Source of the DNA: Ascaris suum
Taxonomy: Eukaryota; Nematoda; Chromadorea; Rhabditida; Ascarididae
NCBI GenBank assembly: GCA_013433145.1
Contig: CM024190.1
Location: 7,850,120 to 7,914,119 of the forward strand
Length of the DNA stretch: 64,000 nucleotides
Direction: 5' to 3'
Shown here: in pieces, positions 39,601-63,960 of the stretch
Position numbering within the stretch: position 1 is the stretch's first letter
Layout: the number at the start of each line of letters is the position of its first letter
Notes under the pieces: model-generated
The model's database searches: none
What the model was told of the DNA's origin: nothing
What the model saw: the letters and a program-made list of their open reading frames with translations, nothing else
Made by a program: the position numbers and the translations under genes

Positions 39601-42600
39601 AACGGGAATCACATAAATGACCACGGTAATGGATGCATATCAATGAACGCACTGCCCCATGATCTATAATAGCATGTTTCGAACCACACGTTAAGGACTC
39701 GCCGTACGATACCGTCAACTTTCTACTCACAGAAGTTAACCTCCTAGGAAATCCGGACCGCTTTTTACAAGATTACCTGCTCATAATATAAAAAAAGCTA
39801 TAAGATGTTGCACCATGAAGATAGTTACGCTTATAACCAGAAAAGAAACGATCAGCAATGAAGGCTGAAGCTTAGTTTCTTGATGCTTCATTGAAGGCAG
39901 CCATTGAGCGAAAGCACGAAGAAGTGTGACTTCTATCAGAGGATTTGAATGTAGTGGATTTAATTCGGCACTGGTATGATATGTGAGTGAATCTAGAAGT
40001 TTTGAAGTCCGGTTATGAATGGAATTTCGTTTTGAAGTCCGATCAAAGAAACATTAATGATGCTTTGTATTGATATGTTCAGACGATGTGCAATGGAATA
40101 ATTTCCAGAAAAACGAAACTGGCTGTTCTCATAGAGGGGAAATGAATTAAAGTGAATAGGCGAATGGGAAAGTGATTGTGTATTTGATGGCGCTAAATAC
40201 CGATCTAAAGATTGGCCTGCTATCTACTGACTTCACATGTAGTAATAATTTGCTTTACTTCCTCTGAAATCCCCATAGATATCTTCAAAAACATCCCACT
40301 CGAAGAATAGGGAAACTGCTTCTTTAATGGGCATCCGAAAATGATAAATAATGGGCGCCCATCCATTACTCGGTGAAAAATAGCAGTTCCGAGAAATACC
40401 GCTACAACCGTAGGTCATAAAACAGTAAACGTTACTCAGGCTCTTCGCAAAGACTTTATATTTTTTTTCTAACAGTACGATATTACAAAATAATAGTGCA
40501 ATTTGCTTGATTAGGCAGCTAAAATAGAGCACAATGATGTCGCAATTACGAAAAAGCGCTAACATTGAAGCATTTTATGATTTACGCAACACCACATTTC
40601 CAACATTCATCAAGTCGAGCATCAGATGCGGCAAACGAGCGTAATTCTACCTAAAAGATTGTGAGGGAATAAAATGGTGGCGCTAGTTTTTTGAAGACAA
40701 AAATATAACCAACTAGTTTTCCAAACTTTGATTATTAGCTTCTCGTCGCCATTAAAATTTCATTTCAGATGAGCGACATTTTTTCGAAACTAGTAGCTAT
40801 CAACTTTATGTTGCATATCACGTAGCCACTTTTCCATTCTCGATACGATATAGTACTGCATAATGACTTGTTAAGAATTGATCATTTTGAAGCCAGGATT
40901 CGTCTATCGCAGCGGCATCTATAGACTTGATGCATTCGTAAATAGAACATCCATTTTCGTAGATTCCATATGAATGAATAGAACGCTACTTACGACGAAT
41001 AAGAATAAATATTTCAGACGAGTTAATAGCAACTAACTAATAAATGTGCAAAACTTTTCTACGACTCGTTTGTTTCAAACAAACACAATCGCTAGTTCCC
41101 TTTTGTTGAAGTAATGAGCGCAAATGTCCGCGCACTAAGCTAATTTCCAAGAAATAATGGGTCACTTATCGATGTGGTTAAAACAAACATTGGCACTGAA
41201 TCGTGCACCTGCTATGAATGCACATCGAACGCGTGTTTTTGGGAAAGTTGAAGTGTAATCGCTTCAGATGATCGACTATTTAGCGTTTGATAACTGAAAG
41301 ATTCTGTTATAGGTGATGCATTTGTGAGATGCTTTTACCTTTGAAGATTAAGCGGAAATTGAAACACTCCTTTATTCATGCTCTCATCTCTTTGTTGACA
41401 AAAAGAAACGATATCATTGAATTGAAATTTGTTACGATCAACATAGCTCAGATAAGTCTTGTCGAATGCAAGTTTCGTAATTCAATAGCTCAAGGATTTC
41501 TTGGAGGCATTAAAAAAATGGAGAAAATTTGTGATATACAATGTTGAATTTGTTTTCTGCTCTCGTAGATTTCAGCTTACGATTTCACCTATAGCATTCA
41601 TTCGTTTATTTTGCGATATAGCCCCACTAAGCTAGGTGAATGCTCAACATCTCAATTTATTCTCACTGTGACAGCTGCATGAAAAAAAAAATGAAAAGAT
41701 TATTCAGTGATTTTATATGGTCTTTATACAGCTAAATTCTTTCAGCATAAATTTGCATAATTCTTTCCAAAAAATCAAAGCAAAATAGGATATGAAAAAT
41801 GCAACGTCACAAATGCCACAATTGCGGCGATGAAAAATTAGCACTAAAATTTGATCGTTGCATGAAAAGTTTAGAACCTATATTGAAATATAAGGCATTT
41901 TCTTGTTAACGTTTACGGCTTTAAAAAAAAAAAAAAAAAGAACGGAATATATTCGTTCAACAAAATCAAAACCAGCATCTGAAAGGCGACGTTCAACGCT
42001 CTAACGCGAAACGAAGTTTTATAAGGTAGGATGGGCGAGCAATGAAATATCGACGGTTAGAACCCATCACATGATTGCCTCAAGCGGTTTGTTATCGTCT
42101 TTCGTCGTACAACTAGCACGGAAGTTCATTTATGGCTTTTTTTTTTCAACACTGATTTTCACTGTTCTTGAGAAAAGATGTTGCTCAACGTATTCCACAA
42201 ATCGAGTTCATTTAAAGAAAACAACGTAATTAGAGTTGTTCGTTGTCTTCAGTTTTTTTCATAATGAACACATTATATGCTCCGATCAACAAAACGTTAA
42301 GCAAAATCGACTTCATCATATCGGATGCATCTACTCAAGAAAAACTAGACTTGAAAGCAATCCCTCCAATTTCTACCTCAACACGGGTGACCACGGTGAC
42401 CTCAAAACAGGTAATGCTAAATATCAAAACCACTTCACATTTGAAGAGAAACAATTGGAATCTAAATCTAACTGGAACAGTTGGAACCCCCCTAATGTGG
42501 AATATTGATCAGCTTTTGCAAGGTGGAAAATCTAAACGCTTGCTTGAGAAGAAACTCATCCGGCTTCGTTAATCGCTCAAAGAAAGGCTTAGCTTCCAGT

Positions 42601-42899
42601 GTATTTCATGCCTTTTTGTGCGCGAAGAAGTGCATTAAGGTTAATAGCAAGTAGCGATGCACGATTGTGCAAACAAATAAATTAACGAAACGGTGCTACT
42701 TTTATTGCTGTTAGTGCTGTTTGCGATCAACGAGTTGCTTACTGCACACGGAGTGCAGCCAAAGTGCACATTAGCTTCGACTAAGCAATTGAACTCCGAA
42801 TTTCACCGTATCGGGTGTCTTGGGAATTGGCCATACCTAATCAGCTGACTGGAAACGACGCTTAACGGGCGTCGATTGGGGACCGGTTATTTGATTATT
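36651..42899. other. Noncoding stretch, no supported gene
   Basis: AT-rich sequence with scattered short frames. 37,470-37,673 (+) has a coding-like composition ending TEEAIH and stop next to a GTATGC, and 39,317-39,730 (minus) is open for 137 codons; neither is recognised nor linked to other exons. Confidence 0.5.
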
Positions 42900-43760
42900 G
42901 CATTCTAAAAAGCTACCACACTAAATGACAAACTCACCCCATGCACGAATGTTTTCGAAACAACGCGCCCCTCTTACCTGCGCGAGCATGAACGTCGATG
43001 CAGTTTTCTGCAGGTTGCGGCTCGCGATACACGTTTTCAGAGGTGTGCGCCGCCGCCGCCCCATAGAGCACAACCAATATGCGTTATCATGGAAGTATGT
43101 GAATCTGAGCCGAACGTTAAATACTCCAAAAAATTTGTTTCCTTAAGCGAACGGGCTACCACAATGCGCATATGCTATGATTTACCTACTTGAAACAATA
43201 TATTTTATACTGCAACTAAAGCGCAGTAGGTTAAGCGATTTTGGAGGAAAGCAGACAGCCAGCACCAAGGACATAGAGAGAAATGAAATTCGACTTCAAC
43301 AAAAACGATGGCGGTGAATCGACTGACACTAGCAAAGAGCTTGCTGTTCAAAGTCGCTTGTAAACTGCGAAAGAGCGAAAAAAAGGTACCTCGTGCGGTG
43401 CAGTCGTGTGGCAGCTGTAGAAGTCAAGCTCATGTTGGGAATAGCGTTGAGGTGCAGTGCAACGAACAACCTAACCGGCTTTATAATGGCAAAGGGATTT
43501 CACGTGGGAGCATCGACAAGTGTGTTGACTATTTTTATAACGGCCTCACGAACGGGAAATCAACACAGTGCGTTGAGGGGAGGGCCTTAGGCGAAATTAT
43601 GTTATGTAAACGCCGCTTTCTTTATCTTTGCATGGGCGGTGATGCCGTCTCGCCGCAAAATCCCGTCGTACGCCGACTGCCGATCGCCACCTCTAATTGC
43701 TCTTCGCCTAAAAGCAAATTAGTGCGCATAGTGCTAGTGGCTATTTGAGCTAATCAAAAT
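42900..43760. other. GC-richer patch with a 146-codon unrecognised open frame
   Basis: Composition is richer in G and C than the flanks. A plus-strand frame at 43,308-43,748 has an ATG (MAVNRLTLAK ...), ten cysteines and a stop, but no family I recognise and no clear splice sites that bind it to neighbours. It may be a chance open frame of a GC-richer noncoding exon or promoter. Confidence 0.25.
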
Positions 43761-46369
43761 CACTTGAACTTTGCGCCATCTACTTCCTCCCGTAGAAATC
43801 CAACCCTACCAGCTGTCCCAGCTATCCTTTTCTGAACATAAAATTCTGGCTTACTGTTTCGACTTTTAAGGCGGAAAATGACAGGAAATTTCCGGGCTGC
43901 TGACAATGATGCGGAGAGCAGGAAAAACAGTCCACCTGTACAAGTGGCACAAAACTTAGTCAGTGGTTTTTTGTGCTTGCTAAGGTAACCGAAATTTGGC
44001 GTCATCCATCGTCCATGCTTGACATTTTTGTGTAATAATCTATTTCCAAAACATAGAGATGAAAATGATCGAATCTTGCTTATTGGATTGCGCTGGCTTA
44101 GATATTTCGCGATTTTAAATCTGAGGTTATTCAGCTTAAGCGTAGAGAATTTATTCGCAACTACTTCCACATAAAGTTCTTAGTAGTAATTTAATTTTTT
44201 TTTTGTTTCTACTACTTTACGAATCATTGAAATAACAATTTTTAAAAACTGACAGAAAGGTCAGCGAATTGACAGATTTTCGAGTAAGGAAGAGAAGTGA
44301 ATACTAAAGCAGTTGAAATGATGATGTTAAATGAGAAAAAAAACAATAGTAATAATAAATCAATAAAAACGAAGAAAAATTAAACTTCTTGTTGAAGCTT
44401 GATAGTAGGCGGAACTAACTATAAGATTCCTCTGAAGTAAGGCGAATGGCAATATACTTTAAAAACTATGCAGTAATAAACACCGGATACGTGGCGATGT
44501 AGGTATAATAGTTGATTCGAAACTTCGGCACCTTCTACCGACAATTAGAAAAACTGTTGAATAGTTTTGCGAATCGAAATTTATTCAACTGTGGTGTCAG
44601 CTCATCACTGAGAAAATAAGAGAAATATTCGATAAGGGATGAATCTTTGAAGTCATCTCACAAAGTTGAAATTTGATACCAGCTAGTAAATTTATTGCAA
44701 ATTCGACCCATTCAAATATTAGGGAATAGCGACTAAGATCGAATAAGCTCATATTGAGCGCAAGTTTGAACGTGTCATCATTTTCTTGCTAGCGCTTCAA
44801 AGCAGCTGCTTAGCTAATCACAGCTGCGCTGGCATTTGTTTTAACCTTAAGCACGGATAGACACTACAAAGTCTCAAATTTTATTTCACATGAGCATTCG
44901 TAGATTTTGCACCCCAAAGCGTTAAATTGAAGCTGGTTTGTTAAATACTCATGATGTCGTTATCACACGAGATTCCATCGCAACAAAGATTAGACCTTAA
45001 TTAGAGCTTTTTTGTTGCTAATGTCAACTTTTAAAGGTTCAATAGCAATGGCCAACTATATCCCCTCAGTGATGATTGGCTAGCAACCTAATTTTATATT
45101 GAAATGAATTATCAACGACTTAGTGTAAGTTGAATTTTCAAGTAAACACAATGCAAGGTGAAAAAGCAGGTTCAAATTCTCACAATTGTGATTGTACAGC
45201 GCTGATAATGAAGAAATCAATCCAAAAAGTGATAGTAACCTTCTAGAGCTCTGGCGATGACAGGTGAATTTCCACGTCATTTCTTCCAGCTTTTGATATA
45301 AATATGCATTTGTCTCACAATTAAATTTCAGGTGCTTTTTTTTTTTTGAGGGATACACTCATACAGCTATTGATTTCCTCTTGCTTTTCTTATAACCACT
45401 ATTATATTTTTCGTATAGCCTTTTCCATCGTGGCAAACGCCTTAAATATAGTTGAAAACTGGGGAAGAGATATGGATTTCTGTCTTGACTTGCAGGTTCA
45501 AGAGACTTCAATTTTGGGCGCTGATCTATTTAGGAGGACGAGTCGGTTCCTTACGACCTCTTTTCGAAGCATATTTTTTTACTGTATGGCAAAGAAAAGT
45601 GAAGTATTTACTTTTTTGTCGACAAGACTGAAACGAAAGATATTTCGAGCGTTATTTGTTCTTCAAACGTATTCGAAACGTTCAACATACCAATTGCATT
45701 TTTAACGTTTTCTAGTCGAAACTAAGCCAAAGCGTTAAACACATCGGAATATCTATGCGGTAGGGCACATTGGCTCATCGAAGCAACGTTGTTTTCGGTT
45801 CTATTTTTGTTATGCAGCTGTTCGATGGTGAACAATATGACAACCCCCCTCCCCTTGGTTTGTAGCTCCTCACCTTACCCGTTTTCGCTAATGTGCACCA
45901 TTCACCCAGCATTCAGTTCAATTCACCATTCTTATATGGTAGTGGAAAATATTCCTCAAGTGGACGCAAGCATTTCATCTGTGATTACTACCTTTCTCTA
46001 CTATACGTTAAGAAATTCAAACTAAATTATTTGTTGTCTTCGAGTAAGTATAATCGTAAGTCAAGGTTACTCAAAGGGGCTTTCAAGAAAATAAATGGAG
46101 GATTGAGAAAAGACAGCGTTTCCAAAAAGAACAACATACATTCTGACTTCATATAAAGAAATATTAATTCATCAATGGAGGAAAAGCGGCTCATTTTCCT
46201 ATTCGCCTCCCTAGCGATATAAATATAGTATTTCGCACACTACCATACTCGTAGTAGAGCTTGTAGCTTTCTGCTATAGGCGCATGGTATAGAGAAAGAA
46301 ATCGAAAAATGGTACTTTCTGAGCTTTCACAAGGAGTCACACTAAAAATAGAAGAAGTGAAGCGGAGAT

Positions 46370-46552
46370 GTGCGAGAGAAACGTGAAGAGAATGCAGTTT
46401 TTAGGACTCGGTATACGAGGAGACGTGACAATAGAGACTCAAGGTGGTACCGATTTCATTCGCCACCTTCTGAAATGGAAGAAACTGGCAATATGAATTA
46501 CGATCGAATGCCTGCATATGCATCCTTGAATAGAGAGCGCGCTTCATACTGA
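46370..46552 (+). other. Exon-like open frame, unrecognised
   Basis: A 60-codon frame ending YDRMPAYASLNRERASY and a TGA stop, preceded by a possible acceptor (TTTTTAG at about 46,406). The polar, Arg-rich composition would suit a cytoplasmic tail, but the opposite strand is open as well and no upstream exon was found. Confidence 0.15.
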
Positions 46553-47084
46553 TAAATGACAGCCTGGTAAAAGAAGATTCATCTAATGCCTCTACGATTG
46601 TTATCGCAATGGCACATTCAAGTGAGAGATGACAATCGTGGTCCTCTGAATTAAAACACATCAACAAAAATTATGAACTTGACGTATAATTTTTGAAATA
46701 AACAATCATTGCATGGAATAGAGAAAAAACTTTTTTACACCAATACGGTGATTTGCAATAGAAGGATACTGTTTCAAGGTGCACAATCCGGCACACACAA
46801 TGTTACTGATGAAATACTGTGGAGGCTCTCAAAGATTGCAGTTCTTTGATGACCTAATTGCGTACACGTAACGACGCAACCAACGGTTCGTAAATGACAC
46901 AACAACTCGGAGATGTTTTCACCTTTATGTGCAAAGTCGGAGGGCAAATCGCGGAAGGATGTTTCCTTTACGCAACTATCGTTGATTTAGGAAAATATAG
47001 CTATCTACTCTCTGGTATCTTCTAATTTAGGACAAATCAGAAAATTTCAGCATCCTTCCGGATAAGTTGAAACCGGTGCCAGAC

Positions 47085-47133
47085 TTGCTGATCTGATGAG
47101 TGCGCTTGTGTTTCGCTCACATCAGATCAACAA
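47085..47133. ncRNA. Unassigned microRNA-like hairpin (candidate only)
   Basis: TTGCTGATCTGATGAGTGCG is followed by a nine-base loop and CGCTCACATCAGATCAACAA. Seventeen of twenty positions pair, including nine in a row (GATCTGATG/CATCAGATC), with three single mismatches as in many pre-miRNAs. I recognise no known seed in either arm, and the paired region beyond these arms is weak, so a chance inverted repeat is quite possible. Strand cannot be decided. Confidence 0.3.
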
Positions 47134-48265
47134 TTTCATAATTTTTGAAAAGCTATAAAACATGCTACAATGAACTCATATTACAATTGATTCGGCCGCT
47201 CAAATTGTCTAAGAAAGTCTGCGATTCGCGGTCCAATCGGTAGAAAATGCAATACAACAACTATGAAGCGTACATGAATTTTTTGGCAGCATAAGCCGAT
47301 TATAACTATTTCAGTAATTTATGAATCAAAGTAAACAATGACAAACGAGGTCACCGTACGATATAATGGTATAACCATTCAATTTCGTAATTTCAGTTTC
47401 GATTGCTTCCGAGTTTCAACTATCGGGAAAAAAATAGATAAACAAAACTGCCTAAACGTCAACGATAAATTGTGCCAACGTTAAGTTTGAAAGCATGCAT
47501 AATAATTGAGGCGACTTATTCGCCGAAAAAGAAAATGGAGAACGGATCATCGAGAAAATTTAAGCGAATTTTTGTGTTCTTAATGAAAAATTTTTGGTTA
47601 TCATGAGCGGAACGGCGATCGGAAACGCGAATCGTATAGATGCTAGTCAAAAGAGATGACACTCCTTAATCATAAACTTTCGACCTCATTTCCTATAAAA
47701 TTTTGATAAAAACAGTACTTATAAAGCATTTCCATGAAAATAGCGAGATTTTGAGGGGGGTTTTTTTTTTCTTTGTTGAATATCAAAACGTTATTAAGTT
47801 TTCGGCTATACATCACTTAAAGAAAGCGCGAGACGAAAATACAAAAACACACAAATATGAATTTCGCTAGCGGTCGATTCAATAGTGACACAATTGTAAT
47901 GTTTTGCTGTACAAATAATTCTATATAAATGAGAAAAATAAAGAAAAAAAATGCATTGAGAATGAACGATAAAGATTTTTTCAATTCTACCCTTAATAAT
48001 ATCCAACATTTGCGGAAAGAGTCGAAAAGAAAAAAAAAAGGATGCTAAATTGTCGAATTATTGAACTTCTCAACAGACCGTTATTAGCGTCAAGAATTGC
48101 AAATAAAAACGTTTTTTTATTTGTTGCATGCTCAATTTTGCATCAATTTTTATTTGTATATCTATTAGTGATGGTCTCTTTAAACTCTCATTCAAATTTC
48201 AGTTGACATCAAAAATATCATGCATTGAACTAATTCATCTCTAATGTACCTAGATTATTTCTACT

Positions 48266-48268
<3 letters not shown>

Positions 48269-48332
<64 letters not shown>
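48269..48332. repeat. (TA)n microsatellite, about 32 units
   Basis: Pure alternating A and T in an otherwise featureless AT-rich stretch. Confidence 0.98.
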
Positions 48333-48334
<2 letters not shown>

Positions 48335-50239
48335 TAACGCACTACATCATTCGCTATAGAAATTTCATCTTCAAATGAAGCATTTTTATCAATATAGAAC
48401 TCGATATTGTTTTCTTCGCGGAGCTGAAATTTATTTCTTATTCTAAATATCTGCGATGTCCCCATACGAATGTTGATGCCCGTTTTCAAAACCACTAAAA
48501 ATAAATCCAAAAATCACATTTAGCGTTTAATTTCTCAAATCATTTTAATATCTACTAAGGAACTTCGATATTAGATGTAACAGGATAGACTCGCTATAAG
48601 TTAGATACCACATCACATGATCCGTTTCTTCCTGATATCACAGCATTGTATCCCTAACCTGATCATTACTCCATTATACCTAACAAGTATTCAGTACTCA
48701 TTAAAATATTTACGAGCTGAACTAAGGGTTCATATAAAAGTCGCATTTAGTTAATAATTTGGGTCAAAAATTTACTTATGGTGAATTTATTTGTTCGGTG
48801 ATTTCGAGCTATCGAAGAAACGAGCAAACACATATCAGAAGAAACTTGCTAGCTTCATATCATGCTTTATAAATATAAAAAAATTTGCATAAAGGCTAAA
48901 AGTCACGACCAACAAGTGAAAGAAAAATGGTCCTCACACGTTTAAGAAATACGAACGAAACATTTCACTTTGTTCACAAAGTATCAATGTTGGACTTCTG
49001 GGAGGTATTCTGCAACATAACTTCACAATTATTACCAACAAAAAATCGGGTAAACGCAATGGATTTTTAACACATCAACGCTGCTTGCACCACGACGACG
49101 AAACAAAACGAAACTGGACCGAGTGGGCAATAGCAATTCTTATATACCCTACTCATAGTATCAAAGCGACACTTCGAAGAGCATTTACAAAATGCGAACT
49201 GTTCTACGATCATAGTTAAACTGCTTTATAATCATAATCGAGCTGCGTAACGATCAAAATCGTTACATTTATCATAATAAACTACTGATATCGATTTGCG
49301 CCCTAGGGATATGATTATCACATTTCGTGACGTTAATGGAGTCAACCATCAAATAAGAAGAACTCTGGCTTGGTCACTGAATCATCGACTGTTCTGAATT
49401 ACCATAATTCACAGCACTTCAATGCGGTTGCATATAGTTTGTTAATCGTACCAACCGGCTGACTTCAAGTTCATTTAAGGTGAACTGAAACGGTGCACGT
49501 TCCTCTAACATGTGAGAATGTTTCCCATTCTTGCCGTACAACTGAAAGTGTTATTGAATTTCTTCGAGCTCTAGTTTTACTTTGTTATAGTTGAACTACT
49601 AAGGTTAACAGACTATTACAACCTACTGTTGCTCTCAGCTCAGATCGCAATACTATCAGCACAGCATCGATTTCTATGAATAAAGACTAAGCTGCAGAAC
49701 TAGGTAATTTCCAGTCCGGTTAATTTTAGATTATTTTCATGACCAACAACTAAGCAATCGATGGTGGTCGAGGACTACATCAGCGTAAAGTCCAACCTAT
49801 TAGAAGAAATTTCTGCTTCATTTGAATAGGCTATAGTTGAATTAAAAGCCGTTCACGATGGACCGGCAGGCTTTGCTTGCTTTTCTACACAATGAAGACG
49901 GCAAAAAAAGCTGCACAAAATTTATGCCGTGGCTACGGGAGCTTCGGTCACTGAAATCGCCACTGAAGCCCCGGTCACTGAAACTAGAAATCGACTGCTC
50001 ATTTACGGCGGTCAGTGCTAAACTCACTTGATGACGTAAAAGTAGCTGCTACTTCAGATAAGCATTAAGATGAAAACGTGCCTGAGGACAGCAGCTAACT
50101 TCTAACATCGATTTCGATGAATGCCCACTCGTTGTTTAGACGCTTTGCTGAGGTTGGCTCTGCAAGTTGGGGTGTCTACGCATCACAACTCTATGGTAGT
50201 TGGTAAAGGGTGAAGATATGGGTACGGCGACGGCTGTTT

Positions 50240-50760
50240 TAGGTGCCTCTCACGGATTCACCAACCCGAGTGGGGCAACCGCATCAACTGTTGACAGTAC
50301 AGCAGCTCTACGAACAGCCGGCAACAACAAAAATGCTTTGTCGAGGACGGCACACATCGTATTGCCTTCTTAAAATGTTCTGATGCACACGAAAATACAG
50401 CAAAACCAAACCGAATTGACGTATAAAAATGCACCAAAAACGAAACAAATACACAAAGCGGAAACGCCATAAAACGACGAAAAGATAATGCGGATGGGGA
50501 AGGCGACGAAGGAACACGAAAGGGGGTGCCATGCGCCACTACGAAACGGGGTCGATCGCACACACGAGACGCGACCGCAGCGCTGCCGAAACGAGCCGCA
50601 CTCCAGCTGGGGTTTTGATTTGAGGAGGTAACGAGGGGGTCGTCCGACTGGCACGGCCCTGCGGTGCTGCTCCGCTGACCGAGTTCTGCTTTTTTGTGTG
50701 CCCCGCGCATTACGCCCCATCACACGCCCATTCGCGAGCACCCTTTTCAACGCGTCGGTG
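50240..50760. promoter_or_regulatory. GC/CpG-richer island of unknown purpose
   Basis: Another abrupt rise in G+C and CG dinucleotides (best seen at 50,500-50,760). Minus-strand frames of 126 and 150 codons overlap each other in different phases, so at most one can be real; both are low-complexity and unrecognised. It could be a promoter or a first exon of a gene not otherwise visible. The carboxypeptidase stop codon lies 2.4 kb to the right. Confidence 0.25.
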
Positions 50761-53134
50761 AACCCTTATAATGCATAACAATAAACACTATGCCATGTAT
50801 GTAGACCCAGCTTCGACACTTTTCTCATAGAGTTTGCACACCTTAGGAAGGATTTTTCTGTAAATTCACTCCTCTGAAGTGGTGCTCATTCCGGGCTCAA
50901 ACGTATTTACTGAGAAGCGCCGAAATTTCCGAATTTCAAGCGAGCACAGATCTCGAGTTTTTCTCGACGAATAGACATTTTTGCCAATAAGCAGAGAGTA
51001 GTCTGTTGTAAAGGCAATGTCTTTGGGGAAAGTCCACTGCAACGTTGGCTAAATTTAACTTTATTATCAAATTAGTAGAATTTTTATAAGAAAATGGACG
51101 GAAGTAAAGACGAATGGGCAAACCTTTTCCGCTTCAAATGCATTTCAGAGCTACTCATCCATCGCTGTATCAATTATGATTCACGGTTGCTGCACGTTTT
51201 CATTGTGTAATACATTGCGATCTCCTTTGAAAAATGACAACAAGCAAGGCAAGAGCGATTATTCTAGCTATACCCATATAGCATCGCATAGGGCGTTGTG
51301 CTATTAATGTCTCCTTTGCACACTATCTCAAATCCGGGAAGGTTTATTCAGCTAGTTGCAAAGAGAAGCTTAATTCGAAAGTTGCATTAAATATAAAATC
51401 GCAAACTCATCTCTATGAAGATTTATTTTATTTTTATTTTTTCTGAGCTGTATTCATGAACTTCTGCATTCATGAAGACAAGGTAACGTAATAGAAATCT
51501 TTATATTCAGTTGGCTGAAAATTTTCTTGTTAATTGTTGGTGGAAAACTGAGAAAATTTCTTCGTTTATCCGGTGCAATGATATGGCGATCAAGTGCGCA
51601 TCGAATGAACTTCGTAATCGAAACAAGATCTAGGCGAAAAGAAATGATTCATCTAAGAGCGCTATTATTCAGTACATGTATGCCGTAACAGGTTGCCGAT
51701 CAACCTCAAAATATATTTCTCTAAATCTTCATGGTCAAAAAAATAATATCTTGAAACCATCCTGAGAATTCATCGTTGAAATTTAATAAATGATAAGAAT
51801 TTCTAAAATCAAAAACGGCTCTTTTACAAGCTTGTAAGCTTGTGTTGATTTTGGTGATCCAAGAAAAATCTCTTTGGTCACACGTCGGAAACTCCTCCGT
51901 TTTCCGCATGTTTCATGTTCTTTTCTCGGAACAAATGTTATGCATGAGAACATGATGCTGCCTGTTGTTTCATGAATTATTTTTGTGGAGAAAACTAACG
52001 AGAAAAAGATACCTGCCACCACCTTTCTTCGTACGCTTAATATTATCCATATTGTTGCCTTCTGCTATGTTGAACAAATTAAAGATGCCCAAGAACATTT
52101 ATACTGCATTCCATCGAAAATTTTTAGGTTTACGGCTTCGAAAACAATTTTACAACAGATCACTTCTTTTAAAGGTAAACAGCGATCTTTTACGCAACGA
52201 TCGACGTTAATTCGTTGTAGTTTCGTAAATGCCGAAGTGCAGAACGTTTACTTCGCTTTCAAAAGTAAACCATAAGAATGCAGATATGATAGTCAACAAG
52301 GATTGCCGTACTCGGGGAGAAAACATAGCTAAATATGCAACAAGAATTTGCCTATCGTCGTGATTTTGCCACATACACATATAACGAAAATCAATTGGAT
52401 AGCAATTATGAAACGAACATATACAGCAACAACAGTAAGCAAACGCTATTATGCTTAAATTATTTAGAATCTTTTAGCGAATTTTTAACGATATCGATCA
52501 TGAAAGTATTCAGGCGTATTGACGAAAGTTCATTGCCAAGCAATTACTTAGGATGTACGATAAGCGATCTATAGCTTGCGCTTAGCTTTGAATTCACCAC
52601 TAGCCAATATATCCAATAATTTTTTTTTTTTTTTTTGTAAAAAAGGCACTAAAGACTGATAAGTTTATCGATCTCAGTTCGAGTAGGAATTGTAAGTTCC
52701 CGAAAACGCTTATATATATGAATGCGATTATATTCCTTATACTGTAAGTTATTTCGTTTTAGCGTTGGCCATAAGCAGTTTAACTGCTACTGAGAAGGAA
52801 AAACGCAAAGTTTTTTTTTCTTCCGAGTTAGTTTATAGGAAAATCATTCGAAAACGGTACGCCAGAAAAGACTGTTCGAAGAAACCATCGTAGAATTCTA
52901 TGAAACTCGGAATTGATCATTAAAGAATGAAGAATTCAAGGAATAACAATATTGAATTTTTAACGACATAATTGAGTCAAATAAAAGTAACCAAATAAAA
53001 CCTTTAACGACATTAAAAAAAGCCAAATAAAAAGTCATCCAACGCATAAACAATCGTACATCGGCAGCATAAATAAACATTTCAAGAGATGCCAAAGCAG
53101 AGGATTGCTTCATGTATTTTTGTGGAATTACCTA
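50761..53134. other. 3' flank of the carboxypeptidase gene
   Basis: No gene recognised. On the minus strand it begins with the 3' UTR of the carboxypeptidase; no AATAAA signal was located close to the stop, so the end of the message is undefined. A poly-T run lies at 52,620-52,636. Confidence 0.5.
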
Positions 53135-63948
<10,814 letters not shown>

Positions 63949-63960
63949 ACACTGAAAATG
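63949..63960 (-). promoter_or_regulatory. Probable spliced-leader trans-splice acceptor of the carboxypeptidase gene
   Basis: On the minus strand a CATTTTCAG sequence ends three bases before the ATG. No donor upstream is needed if a spliced leader is attached here, which is how most nematode messages with such tiny leaders begin. Seen: the acceptor motif and its spacing. Inferred: trans-splicing rather than an undetected upstream exon beyond the window. Confidence 0.55.

Larger units (their letters stand above)
43761..50239. other. Noncoding stretch, no supported gene
   Basis: AT-rich, with the hairpin at 47,085, the exon-like frame at 46,370 and the TA tract at 48,269. A 136-codon minus frame at 43,760-44,170 and a 119-codon plus frame at 45,346-45,705 are unrecognised. 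Confidence 0.5.

Noticed and set aside
46601..46635. AATGGCACATTC resembles the miR-228 seed.
   Set aside because: The only stem (ACGATTGT/ACAATCGT) is eight bases and places the sequence in the loop.
48640..48660. ATCACAGCATTG resembles the miR-2/miR-43 seed.
   Set aside because: No complementary arm in the neighbourhood.
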